Source: an uncultured SAR86 cluster bacterium (GTDB lineage Bacteria; Pseudomonadota; Gammaproteobacteria; Magnimaribacterales; D2472). From it: a stretch of 64,000 nucleotides of DNA. The notes under the pieces were generated by a model. That model had not been told where the DNA came from. It saw only the letters and a program-made list of their open reading frames with translations, and did no database searches. The DNA lies in contig CACMFH010000005.1 in assembly GCA_902612915.1 (NCBI GenBank), positions 1-64,000 on the forward strand. The letters are read 5' to 3'. This document shows, piece by piece, positions 54,710 through 64,000 of the stretch (the first letter of the stretch is position 1; each line of letters begins with the position of its first letter). The position numbers and the translations under genes were made by a program.

Positions 54710-56668
54710 ATGAAAAGAATATTAATAAATTCATCCTATGGTGATGAACTACGAGTAGCACTTGTTGATGGTGCCAAATTATACGACTTTGATACAGAAT
54801 CACCTGAAAAAGTACTTCTTAAGGGAAGTGTATTTAAGGCAACTGTATCTAGAATTGAATCTAGTTTAGATGCTGCGTTTGTAAATTTTGGCTCAGAAAG
54901 ACATGGATTTCTTCCATTAAAGGATCTTTCAAGTGAATTTTATAAAAAGGACAAAAAAGGTAAATCAATATGTACGTTAGAAGAAGGCCAAGAAATTGTT
55001 GTTCAAGTAACAAAAGAAGAAAGAGGAACTAAAGGAGCCGCTCTAACAACTCAGATTGGTTTGGCTGGGAGGTTTTTAGTACTAATTCCAAATTCTTCCC
55101 GATCTGGTGGTATTTCTAGAAGAATTAGTGGGGAAGAAAGAGATCAAATAAAAAATATTCTTGATAAGCTAAATATTCCTGAGAATATGAGTGCAATTGT
55201 TAGGACAAATGGTTTAGGCAGATCTGTTGAGGAATTAAGCTTAGATTTAGCCTATCTACTTGCTTTATGGGATGAAATTAACAATACAATTCCAAATGCA
55301 ACATCACCATCTTTGATATACAGAGACGATAAATTAATTGTAAGAGTTGTCAGAGATTATTTTAAAGAAGATATTGAAGAAATATTAATTGATAATATAG
55401 AAATTTTTAATGAAGCTAAAGAATTTATTGAAGCTGTAATTCCAGATCATTCTGAAAAAGTTAAGTTTTATGATGAGGAGATACCTTTATTTAATAGATA
55501 TCAGATTGAATCTCAAATAGAGCTAGCTTTTCAAAGAGAAATATCATTAAACTCAGGTGGTTCCATTGTTATTGATCCCACTGAGGCCATGACAACAATT
55601 GACGTTAATTCTGCAAGATCTACAAAAGGTAAAGACATTGAAGAAACAGCTTTTAGAACAAATATAGAAGCAGCAACAGAAGTTGCTAGGCAATTAAGAC
55701 TTAGAGATGTCGGTGGTCTAGTTGTAATAGATTTCATAGACATGATGAATGAAGATAATCAAAATAAAGTGGAGTCTGCATTTAGAAAAGCTATTTTCTA
55801 TGATAGGGCAAGAGTACAAGTATCAAATATATCTAGATTTGGTCTTTTAGAAATATCAAGACAAAGATTGCGTCCTTCATTAAATGAATCTTATGATATT
55901 GAACACGTTTTAGTAAGAGGTCCAAGATCTCTTGGGCTTTCAATTCTTAGAATTGTTGGCGAAGATGCAGCAAAAGAAAATACTGGTGAAATACATGTTT
56001 ATGTTCCATCAGATGTTGCTAGCTATCTTTTGAATGAAAAAAGATATGACATTATAAGTATCGAAAAAACAAATAAAGTTAAAGTTCTAGTAATTGCTGA
56101 TCCATATAAATCAAGGCCATATTACAAAGTCGTAAGAATAAAAAGCTCAGATGTTAAAAATACAGATTCTTATAAATTGACACCAGATAGTCCAGAACCT
56201 GATATTAATTGGAGAGATTCTAGTAATCAGTCAAAAACTATGAAACCATTAGTTGATGGTGTTAAACCACCAAAAATGCCTAAAACAAGAAAATCTGGCT
56301 TAATGACATGGTTAAAGTCAATTACTGGTATAGAGGTTGAAGAGACCAAAAAAAAGAAAAGACCACAAAGAAAATATAAAAGAAAAAATAATGCACAACG
56401 TGGTAAGTCTAATAAAAACTTCAAAAATAAGCCTAATAATAAAGTAAATAAAAATAATAAAGCTTCATCTACTAATAAGACTAAAAATACAAGCAAAAAA
56501 AATAATGATAAAAGAAGCTTTAAAGCTAAAGAATCAAAAAAACAGGAACCTAGAAAAGAATCACAAAGTAAAACTAAAGAACCTGCAATAAAGGAAATCG
56601 TTAAAGAAAAAAAACCAAAAAAGGATATTCCTCTTAGAGCTAAGAATGATCCTCGACAAAAGAACTAA
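54710..56668 (+). CDS. rne: Ribonuclease E, short form lacking the Zn-link
   Basis: This 652-residue endonuclease has an S1 domain near the N-terminus (GSVFKATVSRIESSLDAAFVNFG), a DNase I-like catalytic part with Asp residues in TTIDVNS and VVIDFIDM, and a C-terminal tail of about 150 residues rich in Lys, Asn and Arg. The tail is much shorter than in E. coli (1061 in total). Where E. coli has the C-P-x-C Zn-link that joins the dimers, this protein reads EHVLVRGPRSLGLS (about residues 398-411) with no cysteine. AGGGAG precedes ATG. It overlaps nudC by 29 bases. Confidence 0.95.
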   Translation: MKRILINSSYGDELRVALVDGAKLYDFDTESPEKVLLKGSVFKATVSRIESSLDAAFVNFGSERHGFLPLKDLSSEFYKKDKKGKSICTLEEGQEIVVQVTKEERGTKGAALTTQIGLAGRFLVLIPNSSRSGGISRRISGEERDQIKNILDKLNIPENMSAIVRTNGLGRSVEELSLDLAYLLALWDEINNTIPNATSPSLIYRDDKLIVRVVRDYFKEDIEEILIDNIEIFNEAKEFIEAVIPDHSEKVKFYDEEIPLFNRYQIESQIELAFQREISLNSGGSIVIDPTEAMTTIDVNSARSTKGKDIEETAFRTNIEAATEVARQLRLRDVGGLVVIDFIDMMNEDNQNKVESAFRKAIFYDRARVQVSNISRFGLLEISRQRLRPSLNESYDIEHVLVRGPRSLGLSILRIVGEDAAKENTGEIHVYVPSDVASYLLNEKRYDIISIEKTNKVKVLVIADPYKSRPYYKVVRIKSSDVKNTDSYKLTPDSPEPDINWRDSSNQSKTMKPLVDGVKPPKMPKTRKSGLMTWLKSITGIEVEETKKKKRPQRKYKRKNNAQRGKSNKNFKNKPNNKVNKNNKASSTNKTKNTSKKNNDKRSFKAKESKKQEPRKESQSKTKEPAIKEIVKEKKPKKDIPLRAKNDPRQKN

Positions 56669-57452
56669 TTAATAATCCAGATAAACTCGTTGTTGGTGGA
56701 ACATAAGGCAAATCATTGTATTTATACCAATTAGCTTCAACGATCTCAGTTTCGTCAACTTTTATTTCACCAGAATCGTATTCACAAGAAAATCCTAACA
56801 TCAATTGAGAAGGAAATGGCCATGGTTGACTTCCATAATATTTAAGATTTTTAACTTTAATATTTACTTCTTCTAAAACTTCTCGTTTTACTGTTTCTTC
56901 CGCGGATTCTGATACTTCCACAAAACCTGCCAAAACACTGAACAAACCTTCAGGAAATAAATTATTTCTGGCTAATAAGATTTCGTCACCCCTAGTAACC
57001 ATAGCCAATACACATGGTGCTATTGATGGATATATCATTGTAGATGTTGTTGGACAAACTAATGATTCTTCGTTTGTATCAAATTTATTTAATTCACCAG
57101 AATAGCCTGAATATTTATTGCTTCTTATCCAGTGTAATAATTGATTTGCCCTACCCATTAAAACAATATCTTCAGGTTCAGAAATTGCTAACAAATGTCT
57201 AACATCATATTCAACAAGTGATTTATAACCAATATTTATATCATTTTCACAATTAGAAATATCAACAGCATAAATATTGTTTTCTGATTCAGCTATTCCA
57301 ATGACAATAGAATTATTAATATCAATATCTAAATAGTTGCTATCGAGTAAAAAAGTTTTAATTTCAGTTTCGTAAAATATTTTATTATTCTTAAAAATAA
57401 TAAATTTATTATTTTCTTTATCATTTATTTCTAAAAATTTTTTAAAATGCAT
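56640..57452 (-). CDS. nudC: NAD+/NADH diphosphatase NudC with degenerate zinc ribbon
   Basis: This 270-residue Nudix hydrolase has the Nudix box G176-x5-E-x7-REVLEEVNI (residues 176-198, final Gly replaced by Asn) and the NADH-specific motif SQPWPFPSQ (208-216). Family members cleave NAD(H) and remove NAD caps from RNA. The zinc ribbon before the Nudix domain is degenerate: YSGYSG replaces CGxCG, and CPTT keeps only one cysteine (C133). It converges on rne with a 29-base overlap. Confidence 0.92.
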   Translation of the reverse strand: MHFKKFLEINDKENNKFIIFKNNKIFYETEIKTFLLDSNYLDIDINNSIVIGIAESENNIYAVDISNCENDINIGYKSLVEYDVRHLLAISEPEDIVLMGRANQLLHWIRSNKYSGYSGELNKFDTNEESLVCPTTSTMIYPSIAPCVLAMVTRGDEILLARNNLFPEGLFSVLAGFVEVSESAEETVKREVLEEVNIKVKNLKYYGSQPWPFPSQLMLGFSCEYDSGEIKVDETEIVEANWYKYNDLPYVPPTTSLSGLLISSFVEDHS

Positions 57453-57476
57453 GTCAAATAAGTTTAAAATATCCTA

Positions 57477-58988
57477 ATGTTCAATGAAGTCCAAAAATTA
57501 TTTCTAGGTAATGCCCCAGGATGGTACAAGTCTACCATAATAGGCTTTCTTATTATTAACCCACCATTATTATTGATACTTAATTCTATGGGATTAGATG
57601 GAAATTTTATAATTGGCTGGGTTTTTTTATTACAGTTTATCTTTACATTGGCTTTAGCTTTAAAGTGTTATCCACTTCAACCAGGAGGCCTGCTTGCATT
57701 GGAAGCAATTGTCATGGGCTTAACATCAACAAAGTCTGTATTTCATGAAATCGAAAATAACTTAGAAGTAATACTCCTATTGGTCTTCATGGTAGCAGGT
57801 ATATATTTTATGAAGAACTTAATGTTAACAATATTTACTAAATTGTTATTAAGCATTCGTTCAAAAACATTATTATCACTTTTATTTTGTATTTCTGCTG
57901 CAGTTTTATCTGCTTTTTTAGATGCCCTAACAGTAACAGCAGTATTAATTGGAGTAACTATAGGCTTTTACAGAATTTATCATGCTGTAGCATCAGGTAG
58001 CTCATTTGCTGATGAATCGCATGATTACCATGCTAACTCTTCAATAAATACTTTGAAGCTAGAAGAATTAGAAAGCTTCAAAGCTTTTCTTAGAGATCTA
58101 GTTATGCATGGTGCAGTTGGAACTGCTTTGGGTGGTGTGTGTACACTAGTTGGAGAGCCACAAAATTTACTGATCGCTACCATTGCTGGTTGGGAGTTTG
58201 TTGAGTTCTTCCTAAGAATGGCTCCGATAACTATGCCTGTTTTTGTAGCAGGTATTTTTACATGTTTTATCATTGAGAAATTTTCTATCGCTGGTTTTGG
58301 CAACCAGCTACCTCCTAATATAAGAGAAATCTTTAATGATTATTCAGTATACAGAGAGGAAAATATCACAGCTAAAGATAGAGCAGAACTTCTTGTAGAG
58401 TCTTTGGTTGCGGTTTTTCTTGTAATTGCTCTTGGATTACATTTGGCTGCTGTCGGTCTAATTGGATTAAGTGTGATAATTTTGCTAACTGCATTTAAGG
58501 GTATCACGGAAGAACATCATTTAGGTGAGGCATTTCACGAGGCCCTACCTTTTACAGCATTACTTGCGGTGTTTTTTGCAATTGTAAGTGTTATTCATGA
58601 CCAACATCTTTTTTCTCCAGTAATTGATTATGTCTTATCACAGGATCCTTCAACTCAACCCTCACTATTCTTTGTTGCAAATGGTTTTCTTTCTGCAATA
58701 AGTGACAATGTATTTGTTGCAACAATCTATATCAATGAAGTCAAAAGTGCTTTTGATAGTGGAGTTATTACTGAAACACAGTTTAATAATCTTGCTATAG
58801 CAATTAATACTGGTACAAATATTCCTAGTGTTGCAACACCAAATGGTCAAGCTGCTTTTTTATTTTTATTAACATCTTCACTTGCCCCACTAATTAATCT
58901 CTCCTATTTAAGAATGGTATATATGGCACTACCATACACAATAGTTTTATCAATCGTCGGATACACAGCAATTAATTTATTTCTTTAA
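57477..58988 (+). CDS. nhaB: Na+/H+ antiporter NhaB
   Basis: This 503-residue membrane protein begins in the NhaB manner ([21 protein letters not shown]) and contains about 12 helices, with [37 protein letters not shown] and [18 protein letters not shown]. It exports Na+ in exchange for protons, complementing Na+-NQR and the AGCS symporter. Its stop shares one base with the dusA start. Confidence 0.96.
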   Translation: MFNEVQKLFLGNAPGWYKSTIIGFLIINPPLLLILNSMGLDGNFIIGWVFLLQFIFTLALALKCYPLQPGGLLALEAIVMGLTSTKSVFHEIENNLEVILLLVFMVAGIYFMKNLMLTIFTKLLLSIRSKTLLSLLFCISAAVLSAFLDALTVTAVLIGVTIGFYRIYHAVASGSSFADESHDYHANSSINTLKLEELESFKAFLRDLVMHGAVGTALGGVCTLVGEPQNLLIATIAGWEFVEFFLRMAPITMPVFVAGIFTCFIIEKFSIAGFGNQLPPNIREIFNDYSVYREENITAKDRAELLVESLVAVFLVIALGLHLAAVGLIGLSVIILLTAFKGITEEHHLGEAFHEALPFTALLAVFFAIVSVIHDQHLFSPVIDYVLSQDPSTQPSLFFVANGFLSAISDNVFVATIYINEVKSAFDSGVITETQFNNLAIAINTGTNIPSVATPNGQAAFLFLLTSSLAPLINLSYLRMVYMALPYTIVLSIVGYTAINLFL

Positions 58989-59956
58989 TGAAAGCTTTGG
59001 ATAGAAAGTTTTGCGTCGCTCCAATGATGCAATACACAGATAAGCATGATCGTTTTTTATTGCGTTTAATATCAAAAAAAGTTTTTTTATATACCGAAAT
59101 GATTGCAACAGGTTCATTGATATATGGTAAATGTTTTGATCAGTTAGAATTCAATGAAGAAGAGCATCCTGTAGGTATTCAATTGGGCGGCTCCAACGTT
59201 TCGGATCTTATTGAATGCTCAAAAAAATGTGAACAATTTGGTTATGACGAAATAAATCTTAATGTAGGATGCCCATCTGATAGAGTTCAAAAAGGAAAAT
59301 TTGGAGCATGTTTAATGCTTGAGCCAAATTTAGTATCTGAATGTTTATCAAATATGCAAAATTCGGTAAGTATTCCAGTTTCTATTAAATGTAGGCTTGG
59401 AATTGATGACAATGAAGATTATGAATTTCTTTATAATTTTGTTTCAATTGTTAAACAATCAGGAATTAAAGTTTTTATAATACATGCCAGAAATGGAATT
59501 TTAAAAGGACTTAGCCCACGTCAAAATAGAAACATACCTCCTTTAAAGTATGATTATGTTTATAGGTTAAAAAATGACTTTCCTGATCTTGAGATAATAA
59601 TAAATGGTGGAATTAAGAATCTTGATGATTCTTCGCATCATTTAAATAGAGTTGATGGAGTTATGATTGGAAGAGCTGCATACGATAATCCATTTATGTT
59701 AAAAGATATTGAACCAAGGTTTTATAAACTTGATTCATCAATAAATTCAAAAAAAGAAGTACTAAATCTATATTTAGAATATGTTGAGAGACAAATTCAA
59801 AATGGTCACAATTTAAGCAAGATGATGAAGCATTTGTTTGGTTTATCTAGAGGAGATAAATATGCTAAGTCTTTTAGAATAAAAATTTTGGAAGTCATCA
59901 GAGATAATAGTTTGAAAAATCATAAAAATGATCTTGAAGATCTTTTAGTCTATTAA
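58988..59956 (+). CDS. dusA: tRNA-dihydrouridine synthase A
   Basis: This 322-residue FMN enzyme begins with FCVAPMMQYTDKHDRFLLR, a DusA hallmark, then EMIATGSLIYG, the catalytic Cys in NLNVGCPSDRVQ, and IHARNGILKGLSP. It reduces U20 and U20a in tRNA. It is coupled to nhaB by a one-base overlap and converges on mlaA with a 12-base overlap. Confidence 0.97.
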   Translation: MKALDRKFCVAPMMQYTDKHDRFLLRLISKKVFLYTEMIATGSLIYGKCFDQLEFNEEEHPVGIQLGGSNVSDLIECSKKCEQFGYDEINLNVGCPSDRVQKGKFGACLMLEPNLVSECLSNMQNSVSIPVSIKCRLGIDDNEDYEFLYNFVSIVKQSGIKVFIIHARNGILKGLSPRQNRNIPPLKYDYVYRLKNDFPDLEIIINGGIKNLDDSSHHLNRVDGVMIGRAAYDNPFMLKDIEPRFYKLDSSINSKKEVLNLYLEYVERQIQNGHNLSKMMKHLFGLSRGDKYAKSFRIKILEVIRDNSLKNHKNDLEDLLVY

Positions 59957-60643
59957 AAAATCTTCCATATCATCAATAAAATCATCTTGAACATCAATAC
60001 CATCTGCAATTTCATAATTCATTGATTGAATATAGGCGTCTTTTACAAATGAATATTTGTCACCAGACAGTAATGATTCAACATCCAACAACCTCTCTCT
60101 TGTTTCAATTGCATCAATAGTTTTTAAGGCGATGTTTACATCGGTATCGGTCATATGAAATGTAACTGATGAAAAAGATGATACGGGCCTACTTAATGTA
60201 TCCCTTAAAGTTGATGGCCCTAAACCAGGTAACATTATGTAAGGACCCTGTCCTACACCCCATACAGCTAAAGTTTGTCCAAAATCTTCTTCATGTCTTT
60301 CAAGTCCAATTTTTGAGGCAACGTCAATAAACCCGCCCAATCCAATTGTTGAATTTATTAAAAATCTTGAAAAATCATTTACAGATTTTTTTGGTTTGCC
60401 TTGAAGAAATTGATTAATTGAAGTTTCAACATCCTCAAGATTATTAAAAAAATTTGATACACCAATCTTAATTTTGGGCGGAAATTTTGAATATGTCCTA
60501 GCAATTGGCTTTAAAATATTTTCGTCTAACTTTTCATTAAATTCAAAGGTTTTTCTATTGAAGTTTTCATATGGGTCTCTTATCTCATCTGCTATTAAAT
60601 AATTAAAAGAAAAGACAAGAGTAAATAAATATAAATATTTCAC
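59945..60643 (-). CDS. mlaA: MlaA (VacJ) family outer-membrane phospholipid transport protein
   Basis: This 232-residue protein has DPYENFNRKTFEFNEKLDENILKPIA, INSTIGLGGFIDVASKIGL, and the glycine-rich QTLAVWGVGQGPYIMLPGLGPSTLRD typical of MlaA, which removes misplaced phospholipids from the outer leaflet. The N-terminal signal (MKYLYLFTLVFSFNYLIADE) has no lipobox cysteine, so this copy is apparently not a lipoprotein, unlike E. coli MlaA. Confidence 0.93.
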   Translation of the reverse strand: MKYLYLFTLVFSFNYLIADEIRDPYENFNRKTFEFNEKLDENILKPIARTYSKFPPKIKIGVSNFFNNLEDVETSINQFLQGKPKKSVNDFSRFLINSTIGLGGFIDVASKIGLERHEEDFGQTLAVWGVGQGPYIMLPGLGPSTLRDTLSRPVSSFSSVTFHMTDTDVNIALKTIDAIETRERLLDVESLLSGDKYSFVKDAYIQSMNYEIADGIDVQDDFIDDMEDFLID

Positions 60644-60649
60644 AATTAA

Positions 60650-61324
60650 CTAAGTATCTGACAAAATTCTTTTAGATATCTCCTCTGTTATTTCAGAATT
60701 ATAATCTAAATTAAAATCATGTAGGTTTTTATCAAATTTATATGTACCAAGGTGATTAATGTTATCAGAAATTAATATGCTGCTATTTTGATTTTCTATA
60801 TTAAAAATATTGTTAGAAATATATCCAAAAATTTTTATATTTAGTTTTTTTAACATTGTTATAGTTTTTTGAAGATCTGAATTTGCTAATATATTAGGTG
60901 TTGTAATCAAAATAAATTCATCTATTGAAAGTTCATTAAAAATTGTTAGATATACATCGCCAGTGCCAGGAGGCATATCAATCAATAGATAATCCAATTC
61001 ACCCCATTTTGTATCATGAACTAGCTTCTTAATCGCGCCACTTAACATAGGACCTCTCCATACAGCTGCATCTTCATAATTCATAATATTTCCCATAGAT
61101 ATAATCTTTATACCTTTCTTTGTAATCGGTATGATTTGTTTATCTACAATTTCATTTTTTGTATCCAGATTAAATAATATATTTTGATTAGGTCCATAAA
61201 CATCTGCATCCAATATCCCTATTTTTTTATGCTTAGATAGACTAAGAGCTAGAGATGCTGTAATTGAACTTTTGCCAACTCCGCCTTTAGCAGAACCGAA
61301 TGCAATTATTTTTTTTATAGACAT
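60650..61324 (-). CDS. Mrp/ApbC-type P-loop ATPase, short and cysteine-free
   Basis: This protein of about 224 residues has the deviant Walker A GSAKGGVGKSS, DADVYGPNQ, VWRGPMLSGAIKKL and DMPPGTGDVYLT, clearly of the Mrp/ApbC family that carries Fe-S clusters. It lacks the N-terminal DUF59 domain, and the C-terminal CxxC that binds the cluster is missing; no cysteine occurs in the whole chain. I choose ATG 61324 because the longer frame to 61435 overlaps metG. It is divergent from metG, the usual mrp-metG pair. Confidence 0.88.
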   Translation of the reverse strand: MSIKKIIAFGSAKGGVGKSSITASLALSLSKHKKIGILDADVYGPNQNILFNLDTKNEIVDKQIIPITKKGIKIISMGNIMNYEDAAVWRGPMLSGAIKKLVHDTKWGELDYLLIDMPPGTGDVYLTIFNELSIDEFILITTPNILANSDLQKTITMLKKLNIKIFGYISNNIFNIENQNSSILISDNINHLGTYKFDKNLHDFNLDYNSEITEEISKRILSDT

Positions 61325-61360
61325 ATTAAGTAATATTTTCACATATAATACAGATAATAA

Positions 61361-63313
61361 ATGGACAATTCTAAAAAAACTAAAAGAAAAATACTTGTCA
61401 CTCAAGCTTTGCCTTATGCAAATGCACCACTGCACTTAGGACATATTCTTGAAGCTGTTCAAACAGATATTTGGACTAGATTTCAAAACTTTAATGGTAA
61501 CGAATGCCTATTCTTTTGTGCTGATGATACTCATGGAACACCAGTTATGTTGAAAGCTAATGAAATGGGTATAAAGCCAGAAGAATTAATTTCTGACGTT
61601 TATAAAGACCATAAATCCTCATATGAACTTTACGGAATAAATTTTGCAAATTTTTACTCAACACATAGTGATGAAAATAGAAAATATTCAGAATATATAT
61701 ATGAATGCGCCAAAAATAATAATTTAATTTCTAAAGCAAATATTGAACAATATTATGACGAAAAAGAAGAAATGTTTCTTTCTGATAGATTTATTAAAGG
61801 AACATGTCCAAAATGTGGTGCTGAAGATCAGCATGGTGACAATTGTGGTGTATGTGGAGCATCTTACAACGTACTTGATGTTAAAAAACCAATATCGATT
61901 ATCTCAAATACAGTTCCAATTAAAAAAGAAAGTGAGCATATATTTTTTGATCTACCTCAAAAGAATAAAATGCTTAAAGATTTTTTAAAAAATGTAGATC
62001 TTCAAAAATCAATTAAAAACAAGTTAAACGAATGGCTAAATGATGACTTAAAAAAATGGGATATTTCTCGAGATGCGCCCTATTTTGGTTTTGAAATACC
62101 TGGAGAAAAGGATAAGTATTTTTATGTGTGGGTAGATGCACCTATAGGTTATTTAGCATCAATCTCTAACTGGGCAGAAAAGAGTAAATTGAATATGCAA
62201 GATTTATGGTCAGAAAATTCTGAATATGAGATTTATCATTTTATTGGAAAAGATATTGCTTATTTTCATGGATTATTTTGGCCTGCGTTATTGAGTGCAG
62301 CAAACCTCAAATTACCAAGTGGAATCAATGTTCATGGTTTTTTAACTATAAATGGTGAAAAAATGTCTAAGTCAAAAGGTACAGGTATATTAGCAAAAGA
62401 ATTTGCTGAGATTACAAATCCTGAAACTTTAAGATATTACTTTGCAGCTAAACTTAATAACAAAGTTGAGGATATAGATTTAAACTTTGATGATTATGTT
62501 CAAAGGATAAATTCTGATTTAGTAGGCAAATACTTAAACATTGCATCAAGATCTGCGTCATTCTTAAAAAAGAATAATAATGTTTTATCAACAAATATTG
62601 ATAACAATATTCTTGATAATTTAGCGTCTAAAAAAGACGAAGTTGTGTCCTTATATGAATCTAGAGAATACTCAAAATTAGTTAGGATTATTATGAATTT
62701 GGCTGATGATGTTAATAAATATATAAATGAGCAAACTCCATGGAAAAAAGAAATGGATGAAGCAGTTGATATAAGTTCAACTACAATAAAAGCTTTTTAT
62801 ATTTTATCTTTATATCTTCATCCAATCATACCCAATATTACCAATGAGGCATTTAAATTCTTAAATATTAAAAAAGTTTCAATTAATAATGTTGATGAAG
62901 CAATAACAAAAATAAATGATTACAAACCATTGCTAAATAGACTTGAAAAAATAATAATTCCTAAGGAAGAAAATATGGATAATGTAAATTTAATTAATAT
63001 TGATCAATTTTCAGCTGTTGATTTAAGAGTTGCTAAAATTATCAAGGCAGATGACGTTGAAGGAGCTGATAAGCTGCTTCAACTAACTTTAGATGTTGGA
63101 GATTTAGGAACAAGAAATGTATTTGCTGGAATTAAAAGTGCTTACAAACCTGAAGATCTTACTGATAAGTATATTGTTTTAGTCAATAATTTAGAGCCAA
63201 GAAAAATGAAATTTGGAATATCTGAGGGAATGGTGCTTGCCTCTAGTAATGATGAAGGTATTTATTTAGTTTCACCAGATGAAGGTGCAAAACCTGGGAT
63301 GAAGGTAAGATAA
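61361..63313 (+). CDS. metG: Methionyl-tRNA synthetase
   Basis: This 650-residue class I synthetase has the HIGH motif as HLGH in [12 protein letters not shown], a zinc knuckle with CPKCG and CGVCG (around residues 149-166), KMSKSKG, and a C-terminal tRNA-binding OB domain ([15 protein letters not shown]...[15 protein letters not shown]). The zinc cysteines are intact. The stop codon shares one base with the next start. Confidence 0.98.
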   Translation: MDNSKKTKRKILVTQALPYANAPLHLGHILEAVQTDIWTRFQNFNGNECLFFCADDTHGTPVMLKANEMGIKPEELISDVYKDHKSSYELYGINFANFYSTHSDENRKYSEYIYECAKNNNLISKANIEQYYDEKEEMFLSDRFIKGTCPKCGAEDQHGDNCGVCGASYNVLDVKKPISIISNTVPIKKESEHIFFDLPQKNKMLKDFLKNVDLQKSIKNKLNEWLNDDLKKWDISRDAPYFGFEIPGEKDKYFYVWVDAPIGYLASISNWAEKSKLNMQDLWSENSEYEIYHFIGKDIAYFHGLFWPALLSAANLKLPSGINVHGFLTINGEKMSKSKGTGILAKEFAEITNPETLRYYFAAKLNNKVEDIDLNFDDYVQRINSDLVGKYLNIASRSASFLKKNNNVLSTNIDNNILDNLASKKDEVVSLYESREYSKLVRIIMNLADDVNKYINEQTPWKKEMDEAVDISSTTIKAFYILSLYLHPIIPNITNEAFKFLNIKKVSINNVDEAITKINDYKPLLNRLEKIIIPKEENMDNVNLINIDQFSAVDLRVAKIIKADDVEGADKLLQLTLDVGDLGTRNVFAGIKSAYKPEDLTDKYIVLVNNLEPRKMKFGISEGMVLASSNDEGIYLVSPDEGAKPGMKVR

Positions 63314-64000
63314 TGGTTAAAACTGACATAATTGTAATAGGCGCAGGTCCAGTTGGATTATTTACAGTCTTTGAAGCTGGATTACTTGGATTAAATTGTA
63401 CGCTTATTGATAATCTTGATAAACCTGGGGGTCAATGTGCTGAGTTATATCCTGAAAAACCAATATACGATATTCCAGGTGTTCCATTTCAAACTGCTCA
63501 AGAACATGTTGACGCCCTATTAGAACAAATTAAGCCTTTTGACTATGAATTACATCTTTCAGAAAGGGTTGATTCAATTAAAGAAATTAAATATGAAGAT
63601 GATAATTTTTGGAAGGTTAAAACAACTGAAGAAAAAGAATTTTTTTCAAAAAATATTTTTATTGCAGCTGGAGCTGGATCTTTTGAGCCTAGGAGACCTC
63701 CAAATATTGAAGACCCGGATAAGTTTCTTACAAATGGTGTTGAATATGCAGTTAGGTCTGTTGACAAATATAAAGGCAAAAATATTTTTATATTTGGCGG
63801 CGGTGATTCAGCACTTGATTGGACAGTTGAATTATCTAAGATTGCAAAATCTATAAGCTTAGTTCATAGAAGAGATGCATTTAGAGGTGCACAACATACT
63901 GAAGAGCTCATGAGAAATTTAGTGAAAGAAAATAAGGTTAATTTACTCACTCCATATCTTATTGATTCAATTATTGGAGATAAAAAAGTTGATTCTATAA
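63313..64000 (+). CDS. Ferredoxin/flavodoxin-NADP+ reductase, thioredoxin reductase-like (partial)
   Basis: The frame opens at ATG 63313 (TAATG overlap with metG) and runs off the window. The 229 visible residues show the FAD motif IVIGAGPVGLFTVFEAGLLG, GGQCAELYPEKPIYDIPG, a second nucleotide motif FGGGDSALDW, and VHRRDAFRG. There is no CxxC redox pair, so this is the homodimeric ferredoxin-NADP reductase type rather than thioredoxin reductase. The C-terminal part is not in the window. Confidence 0.88.
   Translation, partial: MVKTDIIVIGAGPVGLFTVFEAGLLGLNCTLIDNLDKPGGQCAELYPEKPIYDIPGVPFQTAQEHVDALLEQIKPFDYELHLSERVDSIKEIKYEDDNFWKVKTTEEKEFFSKNIFIAAGAGSFEPRRPPNIEDPDKFLTNGVEYAVRSVDKYKGKNIFIFGGGDSALDWTVELSKIAKSISLVHRRDAFRGAQHTEELMRNLVKENKVNLLTPYLIDSIIGDKKVDSI

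Noticed and set aside
1-64000. CRISPR arrays, tRNA/rRNA genes, insertion sequences and prophage genes
   Set aside because: None seen: no spaced direct repeats, no tRNA-like cloverleaf in the intergenic spaces, and no transposase, integrase or phage protein among the translated frames.

Overview
The window is AT-rich (GC roughly one third or less by eye), densely packed and carries single-copy housekeeping genes of gammaproteobacterial type. Na+-NQR, NhaB, a TonB-dependent receptor, an AGCS Na+/amino-acid symporter, a sulfatase and isocitrate lyase point to a marine heterotroph. Short spacers, 4-base ATGA overlaps and convergent genes that touch or overlap suggest a streamlined genome. A SAR86-like or related oligotrophic gammaproteobacterium is my best guess; this is inference from gene content and order, not a phylogeny.

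Bases 1-19961 are an accessory, catabolic-looking region. It holds a beta-barrel protein and an MBL hydrolase, a secreted M14 peptidase, small redox or hydrophobic-ligand proteins (ABM, SRPBCC, cytochrome b561, DUF1330), a membrane-anchored sulfatase, an alpha/beta hydrolase and a methylmalonate-semialdehyde dehydrogenase. These are followed by an MhpA-like FAD hydroxylase with a TetR regulator and a GST, then a second GST, an extradiol dioxygenase and a nitroreductase, then a TonB receptor and an FAH-family hydrolase. Five copies of a 16-bp near-palindrome, consensus YTATCCAWATGACTAA, lie in the four promoter regions of this cluster. I read them as the operator of the local TetR protein. They tie uptake (TonB receptor), ring hydroxylation, ring cleavage and downstream steps into one probable regulon for an unidentified aromatic or polycyclic substrate.

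Bases 20005-29518 are core genes: infA; clpA and clpS with icd upstream; mnmA-purB; aceA; and a serine hydrolase. Bases 29531-36527 carry the complete Na+-NQR operon nqrABCDEF-apbE-nqrM, including a 58-residue NqrM. Then come a long-form GAPDH, two acyl-CoA dehydrogenases, mfd, a CsiV-like gene, nfuA, a 54-residue DUF2970 gene overlapping trmA, an AGCS symporter with an unusual repeat-bearing insertion, and grxC.

Bases 48103-64000 carry an SDR gene, the run rpmF-fabD-fabG-acpP-mltG-tmk-holB (without plsX, fabH, fabF and pabC), rluC divergent from rne, nudC, nhaB-dusA, mlaA, a short mrp, metG and the 5' part of a ferredoxin-NADP reductase. Several of these proteins have lost conserved cysteines: RNase E lacks its Zn-link, NudC lacks three of four zinc ligands, HolB lacks its zinc cysteines, and Mrp has no cysteine at all. 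No tRNA, rRNA, CRISPR array, insertion sequence or prophage was seen, and no gene-free stretch exceeds 300 bases.
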